Shown here in pieces: positions 27,031 through 35,875 of a DNA stretch of 64,000 bases. The translations under genes and the position numbers were made by a program. How positions within the stretch are numbered: the stretch's first letter is position 1; each line of letters begins with the position of its first letter. Below the pieces are notes generated by a model, which saw nothing but the letters and a program-made list of their open reading frames with translations, had not been told where the DNA came from and searched no databases. Source of the DNA: Micromonospora vinacea (GTDB lineage Bacteria; Actinomycetota; Actinomycetes; Mycobacteriales; Micromonosporaceae); assembly GCF_015751785.1 (NCBI RefSeq), contig NZ_JADOTY010000001.1:3348001-3412000 (forward strand), written 5' to 3'.

Positions 27031-29361
27031 ATGACCTCGTTGATCAAGAAGAACGCGTCAGGACCCGCCGATGACGGCGACGCGAACCTCTTGATCAACG
27101 AGGTCGTCGGCGTTCCCGGGGGGATCGGGGAAGCCGCTCGGCGGGGGCGCGCTGCCGCGTACGACTCGTTTCTGCGGGGTTTGCTGCCGGAGCGGGACGG
27201 GGTGGCGCTGCTGGCGGTCGGGGGGTTGGGCCGGCGGCAGTGCGCCCCGTACGGCGACCTCGACCTGGTGCTGGTGCACGCCGGGGTGCCCGGCACCGAC
27301 GAGTTGGCCGCCTCCGTCTGGTACCCGATCTGGGACGCCGGCCTGCGGCTCGACCATTCCGTCCGCACCGTCGCCGAGGCGCTCTCGGTGGCGCAGGACG
27401 ACGTCAAGGTGGCCCTCGGGCTGCTCGACGCCCGGCTTGTCGTGGGGGACCAGGCGCTGGCCGACGCGCTGATCCGTACCGCCGCCGATCACTGGCGGCG
27501 CACCGCCGTCCGGCACCTGCCCGGCCTGCGGGAGGTCACCGAGGCCCGCTGGCAGGCCCACGGCGAGTTGGCGTTCCTGCTGGAGGGCGACCTCAAGGAG
27601 GCCGCCGGAGGTCTGCGCGACGTGGGGCTGCTGCGGGCGATCTCCGCCGCCGGCATCACCGACGCGCTGCGTCCCGCCGTACGCGCCGCCCACCTGCGTT
27701 TGTTGGACACCCGCGACGCGCTGCACCAGCAGGTCGGCCGACGGGTCGACCGGCTGGTCGCCCAGGAACGCGACGGAGTGGCCACACTGCTCGACCTGCG
27801 ACGACTCCAGCCCGGCGCGTCTGACGCCGCGCGGCGGCCTGGAGCCGTCGTGGAAGACGGCGACGCGCTGCTGCGTCGGGTCGCCGGTGACGCCCGTACG
27901 GTCAGCCACGCCCTGGACGACGCCTTCCGCGCCGCCGACCGGCTGCGCTCCGGCCGGTCGCGGGGCGGGAACGGTCGCCCGGCCCGCCGCCCGGTCGCCC
28001 GCGACGTGGTCGAACACGACGGCGAGTTGGTGCTCGCCCGCACGGCGATCGGCGCGCGCCCCGACCCGAGCCTCTCGCTGCGGGTGGCCGCCGCGTCCGC
28101 CACGACCCGAATCCCCATCGCGCGGGCCACCTGCGAGTGGCTGGCCGCGTACTGCCCGCCGCTGCCCGCCCCCTGGCCGGCCGAGGCCCGGGCCGCGCTG
28201 ATCACCCTGCTCGGCGCCGGTGCCGGCCTGGTGCCGGCCTGGGAGACCAGCGACCGGTACGGGCTGGTCGACGGCTGGCTCCCCGAGTGGACCCGGCTGC
28301 GCAGCCTGCCGCAGCACAACCCGGTGCACCGCTTCACCCTCGACCGGCACCTCGTGCAGGCCGCGCACGAGGCCAGCCGGCACGCCCGCGAGGTGGAACG
28401 CCCCGACCTGCTGCTGCTCGGCGCCCTCCTGCACGACATCGGCAAGGGCCTCCCCGGTGACCACAGCACCGTCGGTGTGCCGGTTGCCCAGGCGGTGGCC
28501 ACCAGGGTCGGTCTGCCCGCCCCGGAGGTCGAGCTGATCGGCAAGCTGGTCCGACTGCACCTGCTGCTGCCCGACGTGGCCACCCGCCGGGACCTGAGCG
28601 ACCCGGTCACCATCGCCTCGGTGGCCGAGGCGGTCGGCGACACCGGCACCCTCGACCTGCTGCACGCCCTGGTCCGCGCCGACGCGGCGGCGACCGGGCC
28701 GGCTGCCTGGTCCGACTGGAAGGGCCGACTCGTCGCCGAACTGGTCGCCCGGGTACGTACCGCGCTGGACACCGGCGTACTCCCCGAGCCGCCCGCCCCG
28801 GACCCGGAGCTGCTGGCCGGGCCATTGCCGGTCGTCCACCTGACCGGCGACCGGGTGTCGGTCGCGGCGGCCGACCGGCGGGGTCTGCTCGCCACTGTGG
28901 CCGGCTGCCTGGCGCTGCACCGACTGGAAGTGATCTCCGCGGACGCCTCCGCCGTCGACGGCCGGGCCCTGGTCGAGTGCCGGGTACAGCCCCGCTACGG
29001 CCTCCCGCCGGACCCGGTCCCGCTCCGCGCCGACCTGCGCCGGGCGGTCGCCGGCGACGTGTCGGTCACCCAACGGCTGCGCGGCCGTGCGCTCGCCAGC
29101 CGGGGCGGCGGCGCGGCTCCCCGGGTGGTCTGGCACCGCGAGGCGGCCACCGACGCCGTACTGCTGGAACTGCGCGCCGCCGACGCCGCCGGGTTGCTCT
29201 ACCGGGTCGCCTGCGCGCTCGACGAGGCCGGCGCCCTGGTCCGCGCGGCCCGCATCTCCACCCTCGGCGCCGACGTGGTCGACGCCTTCTACCTGGTCGG
29301 CGGCTGGCCGGACGACGCCACCCGGGCCCGCCTGGAGGCCGCGGTCCTAGCCGCCGTCTAA
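27031..29361 (+). CDS. glnD: PII nucleotidyltransferase / HD-domain protein GlnD
   Basis: A 776-residue bifunctional enzyme that modifies and demodifies PII. Domains in order are nucleotidyltransferase (GGLGRRQ...GDLDLVLVHAG, about 63-82), a GlnD helical linker (EGDLKEAAGGLRD), an HD domain (LLLGALLHDIGKG near 465), and two ACT domains (VHLTGDRVSVAAADRRGLLA near 606; VLLELRAADAAGLLYRVA near 710). Related actinobacterial GlnD adenylylates rather than uridylylates. The annotated ATG has no visible ribosome binding site, and the first ~25 codons lie in a palindromic repeat, so the start is doubtful. Confidence 0.93.
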   Translation: MTSLIKKNASGPADDGDANLLINEVVGVPGGIGEAARRGRAAAYDSFLRGLLPERDGVALLAVGGLGRRQCAPYGDLDLVLVHAGVPGTDELAASVWYPIWDAGLRLDHSVRTVAEALSVAQDDVKVALGLLDARLVVGDQALADALIRTAADHWRRTAVRHLPGLREVTEARWQAHGELAFLLEGDLKEAAGGLRDVGLLRAISAAGITDALRPAVRAAHLRLLDTRDALHQQVGRRVDRLVAQERDGVATLLDLRRLQPGASDAARRPGAVVEDGDALLRRVAGDARTVSHALDDAFRAADRLRSGRSRGGNGRPARRPVARDVVEHDGELVLARTAIGARPDPSLSLRVAAASATTRIPIARATCEWLAAYCPPLPAPWPAEARAALITLLGAGAGLVPAWETSDRYGLVDGWLPEWTRLRSLPQHNPVHRFTLDRHLVQAAHEASRHAREVERPDLLLLGALLHDIGKGLPGDHSTVGVPVAQAVATRVGLPAPEVELIGKLVRLHLLLPDVATRRDLSDPVTIASVAEAVGDTGTLDLLHALVRADAAATGPAAWSDWKGRLVAELVARVRTALDTGVLPEPPAPDPELLAGPLPVVHLTGDRVSVAAADRRGLLATVAGCLALHRLEVISADASAVDGRALVECRVQPRYGLPPDPVPLRADLRRAVAGDVSVTQRLRGRALASRGGGAAPRVVWHREAATDAVLLELRAADAAGLLYRVACALDEAGALVRAARISTLGADVVDAFYLVGGWPDDATRARLEAAVLAAV
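27033..27105. repeat. Palindromic element overlapping the glnD start
   Basis: A 73-bp inverted repeat. Left arm 27033-27059 and right arm 27079-27105 match at 24 of 27 positions, and the outer 16 (GACCTCGTTGATCAAG) are identical. The loop is 19 bases. It begins inside the ATG codon used as the glnD start and ends at codon 25, so the protein's first residues (TSLIKKN...LLINEV) are translated repeat. No SD sequence precedes it. Confidence 0.85.
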
Positions 29362-29406
29362 CCGCCCCGCCCCGCCCTCCCGCGCCCCGCCCCCGCACTC
29401 CCGCGT

Positions 29407-29475
29407 CGATCTTGCACTTAGTGTCCCCGCGTACCGTGCAAAAGCCGCATAGTGGCGACGCAAAGTGCAAGATCG
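29407..29475. repeat. Palindromic repeat, family A, copy 2
   Basis: A 69-bp inverted repeat 45 bases after the glnD stop. Its tips CGATCTTGCACTT (29407-29419) and AAGTGCAAGATCG (29463-29475) are identical to those at 1446-1515, while the centre differs. An 8-bp tandem repeat abuts its right end. Confidence 0.85.
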
Positions 29476-29560
29476 CGGGGTCGCGGGGTCGCGGGGTCGC
29501 GGGGTCGCGGGGTCGCGGGGTCGCGGGGTCGCGGGGTCGCGGGGCCGAGGGGTCGAGGGG
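29473..29560. repeat. 8-bp tandem repeat TCGCGGGG
   Basis: Nine perfect head-to-tail units TCGCGGGG (29473-29544) are followed by two degenerate ones, CCGAGGGG and TCGAGGGG (to 29560). The first unit overlaps the last bases of the adjoining palindrome, suggesting slippage expansion of its edge. It lies 90 bases before the histidine-kinase gene and could affect that promoter or vary between strains. Confidence 0.92.
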
Positions 29561-29649
29561 TGGGATGAGACGGGGCGGCGGGGTACGTCCGGGGGCGTAG
29601 GGGCGGTGCCGCTCGTGGACGCACGTCGAGTGGCGTTGGCGCGGGCAGA

Positions 29650-30813
29650 ATGACGGCCATGCGACGAGGTGGGCGGTGGCGGTGGCCGGAGGCGGCGGCG
29701 GATGCCGCGCTCGCCCTGGTGCTGCTCGGGTTCGGGCTGCTCGCCACCGGTCTGGCCGCGGACAACCAGCCGGGGTCGAGGCCGGTGGACGCCGCCTGTC
29801 GGGCGCTGATCGCCGTCGCCGCGCTCGCCCTGCTGGTCCGGCGACGCGCCCCGGTCGCCACCCTCGCGGTGGTCACCGTGGCGACCTCGACGTACCTGCT
29901 GATCGGTTACCCGTACGGACCGATCCTGATCGCGTTCCTGGTCGCTGTGTACACAGTGGCCGTCTGGTTGCCGGTACGCCCGGCGGCGCTCGCCACCGGT
30001 GGCGCGTTCGTCCTGTTGTTGGCGCACGTCTTCCTCGGCCGGGGGCCGGCCCCGGGTTGGACGGGAGTGCTGCCCGCGTCGGCCTGGGTGGTCGTACCGT
30101 TCGCGGTGGGGGTGGTGGTACGGGTGAGTCGTGAGGCGGCCGCGCGGACCCGTGCCGAAGAGGCCCGCGGCCGTGCGGAACAGGCGCGACGGCAGGCCGA
30201 CGAGGAGCGGCTGCGCATCGCGCAGGAGGTGCATGACGTGGTCGGGCACGGGCTCGCCGCGATCAGCATGCAGGCGGAGATCGCCCTGCACCTGCTGCCG
30301 AAGCGCCCGGAGCAGGCGGAGGTGGCACTGACCGCGATCAGCCGGACCAGCCGCGAGGCGTTGGACGAGCTGCGGGTCACCCTGGGTGCGGTGCGGCGGG
30401 GTGCCGAGCGTGAGCCGGTACCCGGCCTGGCCCGGCTCCCCGCGTTGCGCGACCGGCTCGCCGGGGCGGGGCTCGCCGTCGAGGTGCGCGTGGTCGGTGA
30501 CCCCCGGGAGTTGCCGGCCGCTGTCGACCTGGCCGCGTACCGGGTGGTGCAGGAGGCGTTGACAAACGTGCTGCGTCACGCGGGGGTGGCGAGCGCTGAG
30601 GTGACAGTGGACTACCGCGCCGACGAGCTGACCGTCGAGGTCACCGACCAGGGGGCGGGTGCCACGACAGGTCCGACGGACGACGAGGGCGGTCACGGTC
30701 TGGCCGGGATGCGCGAGCGGGTCGCGGCGCTGGGCGGACGGTTGACCACCGGGCCGCGCGCCGGAGGCGGGTTCCGGGTGTACGCCGGTCTGCCCGTGGA
30801 GCCGGCCACGTGA
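29650..30813 (+). CDS. Sensor histidine kinase (NarL-type system)
   Basis: A 387-residue membrane kinase. The N-terminal ~155 residues form about five hydrophobic segments with little extracytoplasmic loop, so it likely senses a membrane or intramembrane signal. A short coiled coil (RAEEARGRAEQARRQADEER) leads to the HisKA_3 dimerisation domain with the phospho-acceptor His in AQEVHDVVGHGL (near 194). The HATPase domain follows, with AYRVVQEALTNVLRHA and GGHGLAGMRERVAALGG. The response-regulator gene starts four bases before this stop. Start could be the ATG at 29659. Confidence 0.9.
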   Translation: MTAMRRGGRWRWPEAAADAALALVLLGFGLLATGLAADNQPGSRPVDAACRALIAVAALALLVRRRAPVATLAVVTVATSTYLLIGYPYGPILIAFLVAVYTVAVWLPVRPAALATGGAFVLLLAHVFLGRGPAPGWTGVLPASAWVVVPFAVGVVVRVSREAAARTRAEEARGRAEQARRQADEERLRIAQEVHDVVGHGLAAISMQAEIALHLLPKRPEQAEVALTAISRTSREALDELRVTLGAVRRGAEREPVPGLARLPALRDRLAGAGLAVEVRVVGDPRELPAAVDLAAYRVVQEALTNVLRHAGVASAEVTVDYRADELTVEVTDQGAGATTGPTDDEGGHGLAGMRERVAALGGRLTTGPRAGGGFRVYAGLPVEPAT

Positions 30814-31466
30814 TCCGGGTGCTGATCGCCGACGACCAGGACCTGGTCCGGCTCGGGCTGCGCGCGCTGGTGGAGAGCGAGGACGACCTGGCGCTGGCCG
30901 GCGAGGCGTCCGACGGGCTGCGGGCGGTCGAGTTGGCCCGTCAGGAGCGGCCGGACGTGGTGCTGATGGACATCCGGATGCCCGGCATCGACGGCATCGA
31001 GGCGACCCGTCGTATCGTCGCCGACCCCGACCTGACCGGTACCCGGGTGGTGGTGCTCACCACCTTCGAGCTGGACGAGTACGTCTTCGACGCACTGCGG
31101 CACGGTGCGAGCGGGTTCCTCACCAAGGACACCAGGCCCGCTGAGCTGCTGCGCGCCATCCGGCTCGTCGCCGAGGGGGAGGCGCTGCTGTCGCCGTCGG
31201 TGACCCGTCGGGTGGTGCGCGAGTTCGCCACCCGGCCGTCCCGGGTGCTTCGCCCGCACCCCCGGCTGGACACCCTGACCGACCGGGAACGTCAGGTCGT
31301 CGGCCTGGTCGGTGAGGGCCTGAACAACGAGGAGATCGCCGCACAGTTGGTGGTCAGCCCGGCGACCGCGCGGACCCACGTCAGCCGGGCGATGGGCAAG
31401 CTGGGAGCCCGGGATCGGGCCCAGCTCGTGGTGTTCGCGTACCAGTCGGGGTTGGTGTCGGGGTGA
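30810..31466 (+). CDS. LuxR-type response regulator
   Basis: A 218-residue DNA-binding regulator, partner of the preceding kinase. Receiver domain: acidic pocket ADDQD near residues 7-11, phospho-acceptor Asp54 in VLMDIRMPGIDG, Thr in VVVLTTFELDEYVF and Lys in SGFLTKDT. The C-terminal LuxR helix-turn-helix is LTDRERQVVGLVGEGLNNEE followed by IAAQLVVSPATARTHVSRAM. GTG start overlaps the kinase stop by four bases. Targets unknown. Confidence 0.93.
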   Translation: MIRVLIADDQDLVRLGLRALVESEDDLALAGEASDGLRAVELARQERPDVVLMDIRMPGIDGIEATRRIVADPDLTGTRVVVLTTFELDEYVFDALRHGASGFLTKDTRPAELLRAIRLVAEGEALLSPSVTRRVVREFATRPSRVLRPHPRLDTLTDRERQVVGLVGEGLNNEEIAAQLVVSPATARTHVSRAMGKLGARDRAQLVVFAYQSGLVSG

Positions 31467-31580
31467 GGCCCGGGCCGGGCGACAGCGGCCCTACGGCCGG
31501 GCGGTTACCCTAGCGGTGGCCGGACTCCGCAGTGCCGGCCGCGTTGTGCCCGCCGGAACACTGACAAACGGGATGTTCGC

Positions 31581-33140
31581 GTGTTTGACACCTTGAGTGA
31601 CCGCCTGTCCGGGATCTTCACCAAGCTCCGCGGCAAGGGTCGGCTCACCGACGCCGACATCGACGCCACCGCGCGCGAGATCCGCCTCGCGCTGCTGGAG
31701 GCGGACGTCGCGCTGCCGGTGGTCAAGGGCTTCATCGCGGCCGTCAAGGAGCGCGCACGCAGCGCCGAGGTCTCCCAGGCGCTGAACCCGGCCCAGCAGA
31801 TCATCAAGATCGTCAACGAAGAGCTGATCAAGGTGCTCGGCGGCGAGGGGCGACGGCTCCAGTTCGCCAAGCAGCCGCCTACGGTGATCATGCTGGCCGG
31901 CCTCCAGGGTTCCGGTAAGACGACCCTCGCCGGCAAGCTGGCCCGCTGGCTCAAGGGCCAGGGCCACCAGCCGCTGCTCGTCGCCGCCGACCTCCAGCGC
32001 CCCAACGCCGTCGGGCAGCTCCAGGTGCTCGGTGGCCGGGCCGGTGTCGAGGTGTACGCCCCGGAGCCCGGCAACGGCACCGGTGACCCGGTGCAGGTGG
32101 CCCGCGCGTCGATCGAGCACGCGAAGCGCGCCGCCCGCGACATCGTCATCGTCGACACCGCCGGCCGCCTGGGCATCGACGCCGAGATGATGCAGCAGGC
32201 CGCCGACATCCGCGACGCCGTCTCGCCGGACGAGGTCATCTTCGTCATCGACGCGATGGTCGGTCAGGACGCCGTCCGCACCGCCGAGGCGTTCCGCGAC
32301 GGCGTCGGCATCACCGGTGTGGTGCTCTCCAAGCTCGACGGCGACGCCCGTGGTGGTGCCGCGCTGTCGGTCCGCGAGGTCACCGGGCAGCCGATCCTGT
32401 TCGCCTCCACCGGTGAGAAGTTGGAAGACTTCGACGTCTTCCACCCCGACCGGATGGCCAGCCGGATCCTCGGCATGGGCGACGTCCTCACTCTGATCGA
32501 GCAGGCCGAGCAGGCCTTCGACTCCGATCAGAAGGAGAAGATGACCGCCAAGCTGATGGGCGGTGAGCAGTTCACCCTGGACGACTTCCTCGACCAGCTC
32601 ATCGCGGTGCGGCGGATGGGCCCGATCGCAAACGTGCTGGCCATGATGCCCGGCATGGGGCAGATGAAGGACCAGCTTTCCGAGCTGGACGACAGCCACT
32701 TCGACCGGGTCACCGCGATCATCCGGTCGATGACCCCGGGCGAGCGGACCAACCCGAAGATCATCAACGGCTCCCGCCGGGCGCGCATCGCCAACGGTTC
32801 CGGGGTCACCGTGATGGACGTCAACCAGCTGCTCAACCGCTTCGCCGACGCGCAGAAGATGATGAAGCAGATGGGCGGCATGATGGGCCTGCCCGGTGGT
32901 GGCCGCCGCAAGGCGACCAAGTCGCCGAAGAACAAGCGCAAGGGCACCAAGGGCGGCGGTCGGCCGCGTACCGGCGCCGGCGCCGGGATGCCCGCCGGGT
33001 TCCCAGGTGGCATGCCGCAGCTCCCGCCGGGGATGGACCCGAACGATCTTGCCGGCGGTCAGGGCCTGCCGCCCGGCTTCAAGCTCCCGAAGATCGACTT
33101 CAACAAGCTCGGCAAGGGCGGCGACAAGGGCCCGCGCTGA
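31581..33140 (+). CDS. ffh: Signal recognition particle protein Ffh
   Basis: A 519-residue SRP GTPase that binds signal sequences on nascent chains and 4.5S RNA. The NG domain has GLQGSGKTTLAGKLA near 107, AADLQRPNAVGQL, DTAGRLGID and SKLDGDARGG. The Met-rich M domain starts around 330 (GPIANVLAMMPGMGQMKD) and includes the RNA-binding helix-turn-helix near NPKIINGSRRARIANGSGV. The tail is Gly/Pro/Lys-rich and longer than in E. coli. Starts at GTG. FtsY, its receptor, is encoded 8 kb upstream. Confidence 0.97.
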   Translation: MFDTLSDRLSGIFTKLRGKGRLTDADIDATAREIRLALLEADVALPVVKGFIAAVKERARSAEVSQALNPAQQIIKIVNEELIKVLGGEGRRLQFAKQPPTVIMLAGLQGSGKTTLAGKLARWLKGQGHQPLLVAADLQRPNAVGQLQVLGGRAGVEVYAPEPGNGTGDPVQVARASIEHAKRAARDIVIVDTAGRLGIDAEMMQQAADIRDAVSPDEVIFVIDAMVGQDAVRTAEAFRDGVGITGVVLSKLDGDARGGAALSVREVTGQPILFASTGEKLEDFDVFHPDRMASRILGMGDVLTLIEQAEQAFDSDQKEKMTAKLMGGEQFTLDDFLDQLIAVRRMGPIANVLAMMPGMGQMKDQLSELDDSHFDRVTAIIRSMTPGERTNPKIINGSRRARIANGSGVTVMDVNQLLNRFADAQKMMKQMGGMMGLPGGGRRKATKSPKNKRKGTKGGGRPRTGAGAGMPAGFPGGMPQLPPGMDPNDLAGGQGLPPGFKLPKIDFNKLGKGGDKGPR

Positions 33141-33207
33141 CGCGTGTCGGTGACGGCGGGCGACTGATCCGGCGCTTAGGGTGATGTCCCCGCGGGAAGG
33201 AGGTGTC

Positions 33208-33786
33208 ATGACCGCGGCCCCGATCCTGCCCGAACGGCACGAGTGGACGGTCGACGACCTCGGCGAACTGCCGAAGGACCTTCCGTACGAACTGATCAAC
33301 GGAAGGTTGATCGTGCCGTCCCCAACTGCGGTGCATCAAGAGCTGTGCGTCGAAATGCTGCTCACGCTCCGCGTCAACTGCCCGCCGGAGTATCTGGTCA
33401 GCATCGACCTGTCGATGCGGGTCGACCGGCGTAACGAGCCGCGCCCCGACGTGGTGGTCATCCGCCGCAAGCACGCCGGCCGGTCACCCGTCCCGGTCGA
33501 GGACGCCCTGCTCGCCGTGGAGGTCGTTTCGCCGACCTCCACCTTCCGCGACATGTACGACAAGGCGAAGGTCTACGCGCACGCCGGCGTCCGGTCCTAC
33601 TGGGTGGTGGACCCGCTCCAGGAGCGCGTCACGCTCACCGAGTACACCCTTGGCGCCAACCGGGAGTACGAGCAGGTCGCCCACACCGAGGACCTGTTCG
33701 TCACCGAGCAGCCGTGGAAGGTCTCCGTGGACCTGCCCGCCCTGACCACCCGGAAGAACGACCTGCTCGCCCCCGACGAGGAGTGA
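33208..33786 (+). CDS. Uma2-family putative PD-(D/E)XK nuclease
   Basis: A 192-residue protein of the Uma2/DUF820 family, which has a restriction-endonuclease-like fold but no established substrate. Core motifs are RPDVVVIRRK, LLAVEVVSPTSTFRD and KAKVYAHAGVRSYWVVDP, giving the D...ExK-like constellation. The perfect ribosome binding site AAGGAGGTGT just before the ATG at 33208 fixes this start over the upstream GTG. Uma2 genes are common accessory genes in cyanobacteria and actinobacteria; no methylase or partner lies beside it. Confidence 0.85.
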   Translation: MTAAPILPERHEWTVDDLGELPKDLPYELINGRLIVPSPTAVHQELCVEMLLTLRVNCPPEYLVSIDLSMRVDRRNEPRPDVVVIRRKHAGRSPVPVEDALLAVEVVSPTSTFRDMYDKAKVYAHAGVRSYWVVDPLQERVTLTEYTLGANREYEQVAHTEDLFVTEQPWKVSVDLPALTTRKNDLLAPDEE

Positions 33787-33804
33787 TCGGGTAGGACTGT
33801 GCGC

Positions 33805-34884
33805 ATGGCTCTTCACGTGCGCTGTGTGCTGCTCCCCGACGACGAGGTCCGGGATCTCTGGCTGGTCGGCGACCGGGTGACCTTCACCCCGGTGCCCGGT
33901 GCGGAGACAGTCGTCGACGGTGGCTTCGTCCTGCCCGGGCTTGTCGACGCGCACTGCCACATCGGCATCGCCCGAGGTGGTGCCCCGATCACCTCGCTCG
34001 ACCAGGCCCGCGAGTTGGCCCACGTCGACCGGGACGCCGGGGTGCTGGCGATCCGGGACGCCGGCTCGCCGTACCCGTACCCGGAACTCGACGACGAGCC
34101 GGACCTACCGCGACTGGCCCGCGCGGGCCAGCATGTCGCCCCGCCGAAGCGCTATCTGCGCGACATCGGCGTGGAGGTCGACGCCACCGACGTGGCGGCG
34201 ACGGTGGCCGCGCAGGCGCGGGCCGGCAACGGCTGGGTCAAGCTGGTCGGCGACTGGATCGACCGGGGCGTTGGTGACCTCGCGCCGGCCTGGGACGCGG
34301 ACACCCTCACCGCGGCAGTCCAGGCCGCGCACAAAGCCGGGGTACGCGCCGCGGTGCACACCTTCTCCGAGTCGGCCGTCGAGATCATGGTGCGGGCCGG
34401 CGTCGACTCGGTGGAGCACGGCACCGGGCTCAGCCTCGACCTGATCGACGAGATGGCCCGCCAGGGCACCGCGCTGGTCCCCACAATGATCAACATTGCC
34501 ACCTTCGGGGGGATCGCCGAGCAGGCGCGGGGCAAGTTCCCCGGGTACGCCGAGCACATGCTCGCGCTGCGCGACGGCTTCCCCGAGGTGGTGCGTGCCG
34601 CGCACGAGGCTGGGGTGCCGATCTACGTGGGCACCGACGCCGGAGGCGGCATCGACCACGGGCTGGCCGCCGAGGAGATGCTGCTGCTGCACGAACAGGC
34701 CGGCATGGCACCCACCGACGTCCTCGCCGCCGCCTCCTGGGGCGCCCGCGAATGGCTCGGCTTCCCCGGCCTGGTCGAAGGCGGCCTCGCCGACCTGACC
34801 GTCTACCCCGAAGACCCCCGTAGCGACCTGCGCGTCGTCCGGGCCCCGTCCCGCACGATCCTCCGCGGCCGCGTCATCCGCTGA
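33805..34884 (+). CDS. Amidohydrolase-family protein
   Basis: A 359-residue metal-dependent hydrolase. Motif GLVDAHCHIGI gives the first two metal His. The metal Lys or equivalent is in GNGWVKLVGDW, then AAVHTFSESA and DSVEHGTGLS give further His, and VGTDAGGG the Asp, matching the imidazolonepropionase/prolidase-like layout. The N-terminal strand and C-terminal beta-sandwich (GGLADLTVYPEDPRSDLRVV) are complete. ATG at 33805 was chosen over a GTG two codons upstream. Substrate unknown. Confidence 0.86.
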   Translation: MALHVRCVLLPDDEVRDLWLVGDRVTFTPVPGAETVVDGGFVLPGLVDAHCHIGIARGGAPITSLDQARELAHVDRDAGVLAIRDAGSPYPYPELDDEPDLPRLARAGQHVAPPKRYLRDIGVEVDATDVAATVAAQARAGNGWVKLVGDWIDRGVGDLAPAWDADTLTAAVQAAHKAGVRAAVHTFSESAVEIMVRAGVDSVEHGTGLSLDLIDEMARQGTALVPTMINIATFGGIAEQARGKFPGYAEHMLALRDGFPEVVRAAHEAGVPIYVGTDAGGGIDHGLAAEEMLLLHEQAGMAPTDVLAAASWGAREWLGFPGLVEGGLADLTVYPEDPRSDLRVVRAPSRTILRGRVIR

Positions 34885-34955
34885 CCTCGGCGTTCGGGGG
34901 ATGCCACGACATCCAGGATCGAGCACGATCGTGGTGTGCGGCGAGATCGACGACG

Positions 34956-35033
34956 AAGATCCGCGCAACATCGGGGATGTTGCTGCCTCCCGCGCGCCTG
35001 AGGCAGCAACATCCGAGAAGTTGCTCGGATCTT
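34956..35033. repeat. Large inverted repeat between convergent genes
   Basis: Two 34-base arms (34956-34989 and 35000-35033) match at 30 of 34 positions around a 10-base loop. The inner 15 pairs (GGATGTTGCTGCCTC and complement) are perfect. It is longer than a terminator needs, so it may be a dispersed palindromic element doubling as a bidirectional terminator. A smaller imperfect hairpin lies just upstream at about 34903-34933. Confidence 0.88.
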
Positions 35034-35066
35034 GGGGCGGGGCGGGGCGTGGAGGGGCGCGGAGGG

Positions 35067-35669
35067 TCAGAGGGCTGGGCGGGCGGCGGCGCTGAAGAGG
35101 CGTACGGCAAGGTCGGCGAGGGCCGTCGCGGTCTGCTCGATCGGTTCGCGGGGGAGCACGATGTGGCTGACCACCAGGCGGACGATGGTGTCGGCGGCGA
35201 AGGCCAGCGCGGCCTGGTCCGCCCCGGGCAGGTGGTCGCCGGCCCAGTCGATCAGCGCGCCGGACGCCTCGGTGAGGACCACCTCGGCGCGGGTGGTGAG
35301 GTACGGCAGTAGCTCGTCCGACCCACCTCGGGCGCTGGTCAGGATCGCCTTGACCAGCGGGTTGTCCGACGCCGTGAAGAGGGTGCGCGCGATGGCGGCG
35401 TATGCGCCGGCCCGTACGTCGGAGCCGTGTGCGAGCAGCGCGTCGCGAACGTCGCCGACGAACCGGTCCACCTCGGCGCGGGCGAGCGCTTCGGCGAGGC
35501 CCGCCTTGCTACCGAACTCGTTGTAGACGGTCTGCCGGCTCACCCCGGCCATGGTGGCCACCCCGCCCATCCGGACCGCGTCCCACCCGGCGGCGATGGT
35601 CCGCGCGCGGGCGGCGTCCACGATCGTGTCCCGCAGCCGCTGGCGGGGGGAGTCCGTCGATGTAGCCAT
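35067..35669 (-). CDS. TetR-family transcriptional regulator
   Basis: A 200-residue regulator. The N-terminal helix-turn-helix is RLRDTIVDAARARTIAAGWD followed by VRMGGVATMAGVSRQTVYNEF, the classic TetR pattern. The C-terminal ~150 residues form a helical ligand and dimer domain. It is divergent from proS with a 206-base spacer, but a link to proS is not implied. Ligand and targets are unknown. Confidence 0.9.
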   Translation of the reverse strand: MATSTDSPRQRLRDTIVDAARARTIAAGWDAVRMGGVATMAGVSRQTVYNEFGSKAGLAEALARAEVDRFVGDVRDALLAHGSDVRAGAYAAIARTLFTASDNPLVKAILTSARGGSDELLPYLTTRAEVVLTEASGALIDWAGDHLPGADQAALAFAADTIVRLVVSHIVLPREPIEQTATALADLAVRLFSAAARPAL

Positions 35670-35875
35670 GGTGGTCGAATTCTACGGCCGCACCCTCGGC
35701 CCGCCCAGCGTCGTCGTCGCCCGCCCGGCCGCACCGTCGGTCCGTCCGGCACCGTCGGTCCGTCGGCTTCGTCGACCTGCCCGGCGTCGTCGCGGCCCGT
35801 CGGCGGAGGGGCACGGCATGGCGTGGCGACTCCCGGACGCGGTGTCCGCCCGCGTGGCGCATAGGATGTGCGGTC

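Noticed and set aside
29473..29560. Possible CRISPR array
   Set aside because: The units are 8 bp with no spacers, so it is a simple tandem repeat.
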